From Salinisphaera shabanensis E1L3A (GTDB lineage: Bacteria > Pseudomonadota > Gammaproteobacteria > Nevskiales > Salinisphaeraceae): a DNA stretch of 64,000 nucleotides. A program made the position numbers and the translations under genes. The DNA lies in the NCBI RefSeq assembly GCF_000215955.2, contig NZ_AFNV02000018.1, positions 31,102-95,101 of the forward strand, written 5' to 3'. Every line of letters starts with the position of its first letter. Position 1 is the first letter of the stretch. Below are positions 34,990 to 44,700 of the stretch, one piece after another. The notes below the pieces were generated by a model, which ran no database searches, was not told the DNA's origin, and worked only from the letters and a program-made list of their open reading frames with translations.

Positions 34990-36438
34990 TCAGGCCGCTA
35001 CCGCAGGCTTTCGCCCGCGCAGTGCACCGATAACCGAATACAGCATCGGGCGCTGAAATATGAACGCGAGCCCTGCATAAACGGCCACACCCGTGGCCAC
35101 CTGCGCGAGCAGACAGAGCGCAGGCGAAGCGGCCAGCGGCGTAACGCGCCCTACCCACACGACCAGAATTGCCATAAGTGATGCATTGATCGTGCTGGGT
35201 ACGACCGAGCGAACGAACGCGAGTCGATCGATACCGAAAACGGGCCGCGCGACCGTCAGATAGAAACCGGCCAGTGCACAGGTCGACACCATGCGCGCCA
35301 CGCCGATCGCGATGAGCCCCACGGGATAGAGTATGACCAGAGCGGCCGCCACGCAGATCACTTCCCAGGTCAATGCCAGACAACACAGCCGGGCCTCGCC
35401 GCGCGCGGCAAGGGCCGTCATCAGAAAATGCGTGGTCGCACCGATCGCACTCGCGAGCGCCAGACCCGCGGCGATCGGGCCGGCGGCGGCCCAGCGCTCG
35501 CCGCCGAGCAATGCAATCATTGTCGGCGCGCAGGCGGCCAGTCCCAGAAAGACCGGCATGAGCACCATCGACGTATGCGACACGGTGCTCGCCACCGCAG
35601 CGCGAAGGCGCTGCGACGAATCCTGTGCACGCACGAAAAACGACATGGCGATGTTATGACTCACCGACGCCGTGGGCCCGCGCACCGGCTCGATGATCCG
35701 TAGCGCCATGTTCAGATAACCTGCGCCTTCCAGCCCGAACAGGCGGGCGACGATGCCCTGAAATACGGCGTCGCCGGCCTTGTCCACGCAGCGCGCGGCA
35801 AAGAACCAGCCGGCCACACCCGATAATTCACCCAGCCCGCCGGCAGACCATGCGGGACGAATACGTACCGGCGCGTCGCCCACGAGCCAGAGCACGGTCA
35901 CGAAGCGCGAAACCAGGCGAACCGACAGCAGCGACCAGACGCCGACCCCTGCGAAAACAAGCACCAGACCGATACCGACGCCGGCTGCGTCGCCGGCGAG
36001 ATTCGACCAGGCGATACGCGCGAACGCCCGATGCCGGCGCGCCAGCGCGGTGAAGATCGCGACCCCGGCATGGGCCGGGATGATGACGCTGAAGCCGGCA
36101 ACGAGCCATGCCAGCGTCACCGCCTCGCTCTCGGGCGGATAGAACGCCGCGATCGCCCAGGCGGCCGCAAAGGCCGCGCCGATCAACGCCATGGAGCCGG
36201 CCAGAACGAGCGCCAGTGCTGCCGCGAAATGGGCACGGCGTATGACCCGGCGTTGCACCAGCGATTCTTCGAAAGGCGCAGTCACCACGATCGCAAGCAG
36301 GCTGACGATCACGATCGTCAGCGAGGCGCGGCCGAAGACCTCGGGCGATAGCCAGTAGGCAAAGACGACCGTGGTAACGACCTTCAGCAGAATGCGCCCC
36401 AGTGCATCCGCTAGCGATGACGACAGCCACTTCAGCAC
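34990..36438 (-). CDS. Wzx-like oligosaccharide flippase
   Basis: A 482-residue MOP-superfamily membrane protein with about 12-14 helices. The start LKWLSSSLADALGRILLKVVTTVVFAYWLSPEVFG is typical of polysaccharide flippases, and PFEESLVQRR follows. It would flip the lipid-linked repeat unit to the periplasm, completing a Wzx/Wzy pathway with the polymerase and co-polymerase on the other strand. It converges on the beta-barrel gene and diverges from the PPTase gene with only 44 bases between the two starts. Confidence 0.88.
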   Translation of the reverse strand: MLKWLSSSLADALGRILLKVVTTVVFAYWLSPEVFGRASLTIVIVSLLAIVVTAPFEESLVQRRVIRRAHFAAALALVLAGSMALIGAAFAAAWAIAAFYPPESEAVTLAWLVAGFSVIIPAHAGVAIFTALARRHRAFARIAWSNLAGDAAGVGIGLVLVFAGVGVWSLLSVRLVSRFVTVLWLVGDAPVRIRPAWSAGGLGELSGVAGWFFAARCVDKAGDAVFQGIVARLFGLEGAGYLNMALRIIEPVRGPTASVSHNIAMSFFVRAQDSSQRLRAAVASTVSHTSMVLMPVFLGLAACAPTMIALLGGERWAAAGPIAAGLALASAIGATTHFLMTALAARGEARLCCLALTWEVICVAAALVILYPVGLIAIGVARMVSTCALAGFYLTVARPVFGIDRLAFVRSVVPSTINASLMAILVVWVGRVTPLAASPALCLLAQVATGVAVYAGLAFIFQRPMLYSVIGALRGRKPAVAA

Positions 36439-36482
36439 GGCGACACCTGCCCTTCGAGCCCCGGCCGGGTGACAATAGCCGC

Positions 36483-37139
36483 ATGATCCGTGATCACACG
36501 CTGGAAACCGTTATCGCCGGCCTGCTGCCGCAGAATGTGATCGTGCGCGCCGGGCCCATCGTCGCAGCCGGTGCGTTGCCGGCTATCGAGGCGGCGCTCG
36601 TCGCGCGCGCGGTCCAGACGCGCCGCGCGGAGTTCGCCAGTGGTCGCGCGCTTGCGCGGGACGCACTGGCCGCGCTGGGCCGGCCGGTACCGGCGCTGGG
36701 CGCGACCCGCGATGCGGGCCCCGCCTGGCCCCAGGGCGTGATCGGCAGCGTGACGCATGCCGACGGTGTGGTTGCCGCGGCAGTCACTGTACGGGGTGCG
36801 TTGACAGGTCTCGGTATCGATATCGAAGGCCCGCGCCTGCTGGAAGCGTCTGTCTGGGAGAGCGTATTCACCGCGGCCGAACGGGCGACGTTGTGCGATG
36901 CCCGAGCCGCGGCCCAACTGTTTTCGGCCAAGGAAGCCGCCTTCAAATGCCTCGCGGCGCTTGGGCCGCCGCCGACCGATTTCAGTGACTTCGAACTGAT
37001 TGCGACGCACGACGGTTATCGCGTGCGCTTGGCCAGTGCGGCTCGACCGCTGGCGCGTATGCGTGTGCGTACCCGATTGCACGGCGAGCGCATCGTGTGT
37101 GCGGCCTGCTGTCATTCGGCGACCGGCCAGCCCGACTGA
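36483..37139 (+). CDS. 4'-phosphopantetheinyl transferase (EntD/Sfp-like)
   Basis: This enzyme transfers 4'-phosphopantetheine from CoA to carrier-domain serines. The start at 36483 (MIRDHTLETVIAGLLPQ) gives 218 residues; the in-frame upstream ATG at 36402 would overlap the flippase start. Family motifs are SGRALARDALAALG, GVIGSVTHADGVVAAAV, the magnesium-binding LGIDIEGPRLLE and FSAKEAAFKCLA. The adjacent NRPS-PKS has three carrier domains needing this modification. It converges with hydrolase 1, overlapping its 3' end by 28 bases. Confidence 0.92.
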   Translation: MIRDHTLETVIAGLLPQNVIVRAGPIVAAGALPAIEAALVARAVQTRRAEFASGRALARDALAALGRPVPALGATRDAGPAWPQGVIGSVTHADGVVAAAVTVRGALTGLGIDIEGPRLLEASVWESVFTAAERATLCDARAAAQLFSAKEAAFKCLAALGPPPTDFSDFELIATHDGYRVRLASAARPLARMRVRTRLHGERIVCAACCHSATGQPD

Positions 37140-37945
37140 AGCCAGCCGATCACGGCTTCGATTAGCCGCATCCGTTCGGCGTTGCGAGAAAACGTATGGT
37201 CTGCCGACGGCAGAAACTGTTCGTGCAGATGATCGCCCAGCTCGATATCGGCCAGCGCGTTACGCAGCTGGCCCGCGTGGTTGTAATAGCCGTGGGTCGC
37301 CCCGGAGTAGGCATAGAACAGGCGTACGTCGCGCGCAACGAGCGTCGACAGATCCCCGGCGAGCGTGTCGCGATCGGGCATCTCGAAAAAGTCGATGCCT
37401 TCGATTACTGCGTGATCCGTATCGCTGGGCGTGCCGAACTTGCGCTCGAACCAGTTCTGCCACCGCCGCGGCGAGCTCAGTCGCTGCGCGATATAACGCC
37501 ATTTGAAGCCCGCCGTAATCGCAGCGTGGCCGTCGATCTGAATCATGCCGGCCACCGCGCTCTGGGACAGCGCCACGTGATGGGCGTCGTCGGCCCCACT
37601 GCACAGGCCGAACAGCACCACGCGGCTGCACCCCACGCGTTCATGCAACAACTCGATCGCCGCAGCGCATTCCACCTGTAATTCATCGCGACGCTCCACG
37701 GCAAGCGGGGACTGCGGCTTGCGGCTTTCGCCCATGCCGGCATAGTCGAAGCGCAGACTGGCAAAGCCGGCGTCGGCCAGCGCCCGCGCCACCGCGACGG
37801 ACAGTCCGCGGGGGCCCACGCGATGTTCGAGCCCGGCATTAAGAAACATCAGCGCGGGCCGTTCCTTGCGGGCCGGCTCATCGGGTTCACACAGTATGCC
37901 GACCAGATGGGATTCGTGTCCGAAAATCAGCGGTGTTTCACGCAT
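37112..37945 (-). CDS. Alpha/beta hydrolase, exosortase-associated hydrolase-1-like
   Basis: From the ATG at 37945 it has 277 residues; this start sits one base after the stop of the gene upstream. The alpha/beta-hydrolase fold shows as FLNAGLEHRVGPRGLSVAVARALADAG and RFDYAGMGES. The nucleophile elbow reads GLCSG, so Cys takes the Ser position. A general-base His is in PSADHTFSRNAERM. Overall it resembles the hydrolase 1 family found with exosortase-A polysaccharide systems. It is the last gene after the NRPS-PKS and hydrolase 2, so a role in off-loading or processing the megasynthase product is possible. Confidence 0.78.
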   Translation of the reverse strand: MRETPLIFGHESHLVGILCEPDEPARKERPALMFLNAGLEHRVGPRGLSVAVARALADAGFASLRFDYAGMGESRKPQSPLAVERRDELQVECAAAIELLHERVGCSRVVLFGLCSGADDAHHVALSQSAVAGMIQIDGHAAITAGFKWRYIAQRLSSPRRWQNWFERKFGTPSDTDHAVIEGIDFFEMPDRDTLAGDLSTLVARDVRLFYAYSGATHGYYNHAGQLRNALADIELGDHLHEQFLPSADHTFSRNAERMRLIEAVIGWLQSGWPVAE

Positions 37946-37946
37946 A

Positions 37947-38732
37947 TCAGCAAAGCACCCGATCGAGCATGGTCTCGGCAGAACGGGGTAATGCGACCCG
38001 GCGGTACTGCGCACGGATATCGGTCCAGTCGATGGTTTCGGCCATGTCGATGACATGCCCGCCGCGTGCGGTGATTGTTTCGATCAGCGCTGGGGCCTGT
38101 TCACCCTGGCTGAGGGCGACGTCCCAATCGTCGACGCGCGTCGGCGCGTAGGCGATCAGGCGGGCCTGTGCCAGGCCGTCCACCACCGGCGTCGGCCAGT
38201 GAAAGCCCAGATATTCGTCGGCGCCGCGTTCGGCGTGATGATGCCGCCGCGGGCGATAGCGATTCATGTTGCGCGTCTGACTTTCGTGCATATCCGCGAT
38301 ATCGCGCAGATAGGCCTCGCCGTCGACCACCGGATCCCAGAACAGAAGCCGGCGGCGGTCGATGTCGCCGGCACTGGCAGCTGCCGCAATGAGAGCACCG
38401 ACCCGCACGCCGAGAATCCGGACATGTGACAACGCCGTGGTGTGCTGCAACCAGGCGATCGCCTCACGGGTATTCGCGATCCATTCGGCCCAACTGGCAT
38501 CGTGCTGTCGCCCCTGGCTATCGCCGGTGCCGCGATAATCGAAACGCAGCACATGGGCGTTGCCCGCGGCTGCGGTTTCCGCCATCTGCCAACAGGCCCG
38601 ATAAGCACGCATGTACTCGTAGCCGATCCCCTGGCAGATCAGCAACGCCGTTTCCGGGCCCTGGGCGTCGGGACTCGGCGGGTGGTACGCGCCGTAGAGC
38701 GTGTCCTGCGCGCCGAAGAAGAACGGAACCAT
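37947..38732 (-). CDS. Alpha/beta hydrolase-fold protein, exosortase-associated hydrolase-2-like
   Basis: The start at 38732 (MVPFFFGAQDTLYGAYHPP) is preferred because GAGG lies 5 bases upstream; a GTG at 38738 is also in frame. It has 261 residues. The fold is recognisable (ALLICQGIGYEYMRAYRACWQMAE; LRFDYRGTGDSQG). At the nucleophile elbow the sequence is GVRVG, with Arg in the catalytic Ser position, and no catalytic His is evident near the C-terminus. It resembles the hydrolase 2 family of exosortase-A loci and is probably not a conventional hydrolase. It lies 7 bases after the NRPS-PKS stop. Confidence 0.75.
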   Translation of the reverse strand: MVPFFFGAQDTLYGAYHPPSPDAQGPETALLICQGIGYEYMRAYRACWQMAETAAAGNAHVLRFDYRGTGDSQGRQHDASWAEWIANTREAIAWLQHTTALSHVRILGVRVGALIAAAASAGDIDRRRLLFWDPVVDGEAYLRDIADMHESQTRNMNRYRPRRHHHAERGADEYLGFHWPTPVVDGLAQARLIAYAPTRVDDWDVALSQGEQAPALIETITARGGHVIDMAETIDWTDIRAQYRRVALPRSAETMLDRVLC

Positions 38733-38739
38733 CGTCACC

Positions 38740-41700
38740 TCAGGACGGCCGCGACAGGCCCAGACGCGCCATCAGGCCGCTGCGCCGCTCGCCCGGCTCT
38801 CGGGCCGCGTCGTCCGTGTGCTGGCTGGTCGAACGGGTTTGATCGTCCGGGGCGGCGGCATCGGCTGTTGATTCGTCCGCGCTCGAGGCAGCGCCCGCGT
38901 TTTCTGCTTGTGCCAGGCGCATTGCCAGTTGCCCGAGACTGTCGAGCATCATCGCGCGGACCGGCACCTCAACGCCGTGGCGCTCGCGCGCTGTGGCCAC
39001 TGCACGAACCGCCAGCAGCGAGTGCCCGCCCATATCGATGAACGTATCCTGCGGCCCCGGCGATACATCATGGCCGAGCGCCTGCGACCAGAGTGCGGTC
39101 ATCGCGGCTATTGCGTCCGGGTTTGGCTGCGTGAGCGCAGGCGCGGCCGATGGTTTCGTAAACGGGTCGACGAGCGCATTGCGGTCGATCTTGCCGTTGG
39201 CCAAGCGCGGCCACTGCGTCTGAACCACGAACTGCTGGGCCACCATATACAGCGGCAAATGATCACGCAGATACCGACGAAGCGTTGTCGGCGTCACGTT
39301 TTCCTGCCCTGCGGCCGGCTGCCACCAGGCAATCAGCTGATCGTCGCCCTCACCCACGCAGCGCACGCCTACGACAGCGTTTTCGACGGCCGGATGCCGG
39401 GTCAGCACAGACTCGATCTCGCCCAACTCGATGCGATAGCCACGCAGCTTGACCTGCGTATCCGCCCGCCCCACGAACTCGATCTGACCATCACTGCGCC
39501 AGCGGCACATATCGCCGCTGCGATAACGACGCGCGCCCGGCTCGCCATCCGGGTCCGGCACGAAACGTTCGGCGGTCAGGTCCGGTCGTCCTACGTAGCC
39601 GCTGGCCACGCCGGCGCCGCCGATCAGCAGCTCGCCGACCTCGCCAATGGCGACCGGCCGATCCTGCGCGTCCACGATCTGGGCGCGCCAACCGGCAATC
39701 GGCGGTCCGATGGTTTCGGGGCCGTCGACCTGGCGCTCGCTCGATGTCGCGAACACGGTGGACTCGGTCGGCCCGTAGCATTCCATCACGCGGGTGACGC
39801 CAGGCTGTGCGAAGAGTCGGGCCACCAGATCGCGGCGAAGCGGTTCGCCGGCCGGTACGACGGTTCGTACCGACGCGGGCAGATCCACGTGGCGCAGTAA
39901 TGCCGACAGCGCCGACGGCACACCGCCTACCGTGGTCGGTGGGGTCTCGGGGGGTGTCACCAGCGCGAGCAGATCGTCGACCAGAACGATCGTCTTGCCG
40001 CGGCACAGCGGTACGAACAGCTCGAACACGGACACATCGAAGCAGATCGACGTCGCGGCCAGCATGCGCTCGATCTCGTCGTTGCTCATTGCCTGTTCGG
40101 CCCACGCCAGCAGTGCGAGTACATTGCGATGTCGTACCGATACACCTTTCGGGCGGCCTGTCGAGCCTGAGGTATAGATCACATAGACTTCGCGCTCGCT
40201 ATCCACGGGAATCTGCGGCACGGCCCCGGTCGCGGCCATTGCGCTGTCCAGCGTCAGGGTCGGCGTTTCGCCCAGCGGCAAGTCATTGTCGTCGACCAGC
40301 GTCAGGGCAACGCCGCTGTCCTGTGCGGTGAACAGCAGGCGCTCCAGCGGGTACGACGGGTCCATTGGCAGGTAAGCCGCCCCCGCCTTGAGGATGCCGA
40401 TCAGGCCCGCGATCATCGCCGGTGTGCGGCGCGCACATAACCCGACCCGCTGACCGGGGCCGATACCCCGCTCGGCAAGGGCGGCCGCGATGCGGTCCGA
40501 AGCACTGCCCAGGCGATCGTAATCCCAGTCACCGCTGGCATGCGCGACGGCGATCGTATTCCGTCCGGCGGCCGCCCCGCGGCGCAGGGCAACCACCAGA
40601 TCGACGTCCGGTTCGATCGCCAGCGGGGGCGGATTGAAACGCGCCCCCGGGTCGTCACGTACGGCCGCCTGTACCGGCAACGCGTCGATCGCGATCGACG
40701 GTTCATCGACGATAGCGGCGAGCACGCTTTCATAGTCGTTCAACCAGCGCGTGATCATGTCCACATCGAAAAGCGCGGTGGCGTAATCGCAGTCGATCCA
40801 CCATCCGTCGGCGCCGATCTCCAGATCGAAATGCAGATCGAACTGGGTGGCCGTTTTTGCCGGCTCGTCGATCGCACTCTTCAAACCGGGCAGCACGGGC
40901 GGCCCGTCATCGGGCGCGCAGTTGAACATGATCTCGGCCAGCGGCAGCCGTGACGGATCGCGTGGGCCGGCGACCTCACGCACGATCTGGCCATAGGTCG
41001 CACCGGCATGATCGCTGGCCGCGCTGATGGCCTGTCGAACCGTGCCCAGCAGATCGTCGAACGACGCGTTCTCGGCCGCGGTCAAACGCAACGGCAGCGT
41101 CTGTACGCAATGGCCGAACAGCTCGGTTTCGCCTTCCAGCACCTGACCGGCCACCGGCATGGCGACGACGATATCGCGCTGGCCGGACAGTCGCATGATC
41201 AGCGCCGCGAAGGCGGCGAGCGTCAGCGCGAAACGCGTTGTCGAGCGCTCGGTAGCGGCCGCGGTGATACGTTCGATGAGGGCATTCGATATCTGGTGAC
41301 GGGTCGTGTGCCCGGCTGCCTGACGTTGTTCAGGACGCGCTGCACGGGTTGGCAGTGTCAGCTCGGGCGGCGCGGTCGCATAGAGCTCGCGCCACCAGGC
41401 CAGATCCGGCGCGAAATCGCGCGCCATCTGCTGGGCCACATGGCGTGAGAACGGTACCGGCTCGGGCAAGCTGGCATCGGTATCGGCCACGTGTGCGGCG
41501 TAGAGCGCGCCGAGGTCGCGAAAGAACAGCATCGACGACCAGCCGTCGCACACCAGATGATGCAGGAGCACGCCGATGACGTGAAGATCCGCTGCGACCT
41601 GATGCACGACCAGCACCGCGAGTGCGGTATCCGGGTCGGACAGATCCAGTATCGGGTCGCTCATCGCATCGATCGCCTGATCGGCCGCGGCCTGTGGCTG

Positions 41701-44700
41701 CGCCTCGTCGCGATCGTCGACCCACTCGAGCCTGACCACGCGCGGGTCGACCGGCCGATACTGGCTTTCTCCATCCGGCGAGAAACGCAGCGACAACGAC
41801 TCGTGGCGGGCAGCTGCGGCCTCCACGGCAGCCGCGAACGCCGCCTTGTCGAGCGGCCCCTCGAGCGTGAGCCGGCAGACCTGGTTGTAGGCCGGTGCGA
41901 CATCGGGATCGACCTGCTGCGCGAGCCAGATTTCACGCTGTGCTTCGATCAGCGGCATGGACTCACCCATGGCCAGCCCGGCCGACGCCCCGACCTCGAC
42001 CGCCGCGCTGGCATCGGTCTCGCCGGACGGTTCGCCCGGCAAGGCGCCGACACGCACGAGCGCATCGACGCCGGCCCGTATAGCGCGTTCGATCGTGTCG
42101 ATGTCCTGTTCGGTATGGGCAATCGAAAAGAAACAATTCTGTGCCCAGTCGCGTACATAGACCCCGTGCGCGATCAGCCACGGGGCGAGCAGCGCGGCAA
42201 GCGGCTGATCGGGCGGCGTATCGAACCGGAACCAGGACGAGAAATAGCGGATACGCAGCGGAACGCCGCCCTGTTCCATCGCCGTGTTGATCCGTTCGGC
42301 AAACGCAGCCGTCGCCTTATCCAGCCGTCGCTGCGACGCGCCCGCGTCCGTCTCGAGCCAGTCCAGCACGACATCCGCGGCGGCAATGGCCAGGGGGTGG
42401 CGTACGTGGGTGCCGGCGAAGAAGGTCATCGGCGCTTCGGGCACGGAGTCGTCGTCGAAACGCCAGTCCCCGCCGTCAATGGAATCCAGCCAGCGTGCGC
42501 TGCCGGCAAGTGCCCCGATCGGCAGACCGCCGCCCAGGATCTTGCCGTAGGTGCACATATCGGCACGAATGCCCCAGAGCGCGTTGAGACCGCCCAGAGC
42601 GCAGCGGAAGCCGGTAATCATTTCGTCGAGAATCAGCGCAGCGCCGGCACGCTCGGTGATTTCTCGCACTTCCCGCACGAACGCGGCGGGCTGCCGATCC
42701 GGGTGGCGACTCTGTACGGGCTCTACCAGCACCGCGGCGATCTGGCCGGCGCGCTCACGCAGGATCGAAAGCGACGCCGGCGAGTCGTAGTCGAGCACGA
42801 TGACGTCGTCCACGGCATGCGCCGCGACGCCGGGCGCGCCGGGGCGTGTCGAGAGCTCGTCGTTGGACACATGGGCGCGGCCGAGCACCTCGTCGAACGT
42901 GCCGTGGTAGTCGCCGGAGAAATACACAATGGTCTGACGCCCGGTGACCGTTCGGGCACAGCGCAAGGCCGCCATGACGGCTTCGGAGCCGGTGCTGGTG
43001 AACGTTGCACGTTCGTGCCCGGTCAATCGACACAACCGCTCGGCCACGCGCGGCGCGGCCTCTGCCTGCGGGCCGAGCTCCATGCCGCGATCGAGCTGTG
43101 CATGCACGGCCTGGCGTACGGCGGGATGGCCATGGCCGAGAAAGGCCACACCCAGACTCATCGTGAGGTCGATATAGTCGTTGCCGTCGATATCGGTCAC
43201 GCGTGCGCCGTCGCTCGCGCACATCGCGATCTGATACGTCAGCCCTTTCCAGTCGCGATGAAAACCGACGACGTGCCGCGGGTCGGCCAGGTGCTGTCGA
43301 CCGCTTTCGGCCAGCGCGCGCGACGCCGGTGTGCGCTCGACCAAGCGTTGGGTCAACGTATCGATGAAACGGCGCTGCTCCGCGGTCAGGGCCGTGGTCA
43401 TCGCGCTCGCGAGCGGCCTGTAGGGGCCGAAGCGCCCGTTGGCCATATTCGACTGAGCGCCCTGCCCGCGCCCGTTCAACGAAATCTGCGTACCACCCGC
43501 CGGAGCGGGGGCGCTCGACGCCGTAGCGCTCGCGTGCGAACCGGATGGAGGTGTCGCCGGGGGCGGTGTATTCGGGGTGGTAGGCGATGGCGCGGCGCCC
43601 AGCAGTGCGAGCTGTTGCTGCATCAACGCCAGCTGTTGCTCGACGATTCGATGCGTTTCACTGGTGGCCGGCGCGGCGGCGGTGGACGCCGCAGCCTGTG
43701 GCCACGATGGCTGCGACGGTGTCGAGACGGCCGGCTGCACAGGGGCCACGCTCTGCGGTGCGGAATGGGCCGGCGCCTGTTCGGGCTGCGCCGGCGTTGG
43801 CGCCACGGGTGCGGGCATTTCCGCATCCAGATGGGCCGCCAGCGCATCGAGCGTCTCGACGCGCTCGAGCAGATCGCGAAAACGGATGTTGACACCGAAG
43901 TCGCGAGAGATTTCGGCGGCCACCTGCGTAAGGAACATGGAGTCCATACCCAGACCGGCAAACGTCTTCGTGGCGAGATCATCGACAATATCGATGCCCG
44001 ACAGGTCGTGGAACAACGTACGTAAGCGGGCCCGTAATTCGGGCAGTCGATCCGGTACGGCGGCAACGGGTTCGCTCGGGGCGCTGGAAGCTACGCTCGG
44101 AATCATCTGCGGTCCTGCTTGGGGCGATACACGTTGCGGGGGATCGATCCAATAACGCTGGCGTTCGAACGGATAGGTCGGTAAATGCAATCGTTGGCGC
44201 GGCGCCACATCACATTCGAACACGGCATGCCAATCGGGCGTCACGCCTGCCTGCCAGAGCGCGCCGAGGGCCTTGAGCAAGGCCACATCCGCAGGCGTTT
44301 CGTCACGCGCGCCGGGCTGGCTGGGAATCGCGATCAGCGGCGAATCGCCGGGCTCTTGCTGGCCGATCGCGGAAGTTAACTGCCCCCCGGGCCCGCATTC
44401 GATGAACACCGGGCGCGTGGCGTTGCGCACCGACTCGATTGCAGCCGAGAAACGTACGGCCGAGCGCATCTGGCGCGACCAGTAATCCGGCGCCTGCATG
44501 TCGTCGGCGTCCAGCAGCTCACCGGTCAGCGTCGATACGATCGGGCGCTGCGCGGGCGCGCGCTTGATCGCCGCGACCGCCTCTTCCAGTGGTGCCATCG
44601 CCGGCGTCATGGCGCGACTATGGAAGGCGTGCGATGTGGCCAGCCGCGTATGCCTGATATCCACCTTTTCCAAGCGTGTCGCGAGCGCATCGATCATGTC

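Noticed and set aside
41491..44025. An 844-codon plus-strand ORF inside the megasynthase region
   Set aside because: It is antisense to intact ACP, aminotransferase and C domains, has Arg/His/Gly-rich shadow composition and no recognisable domain.
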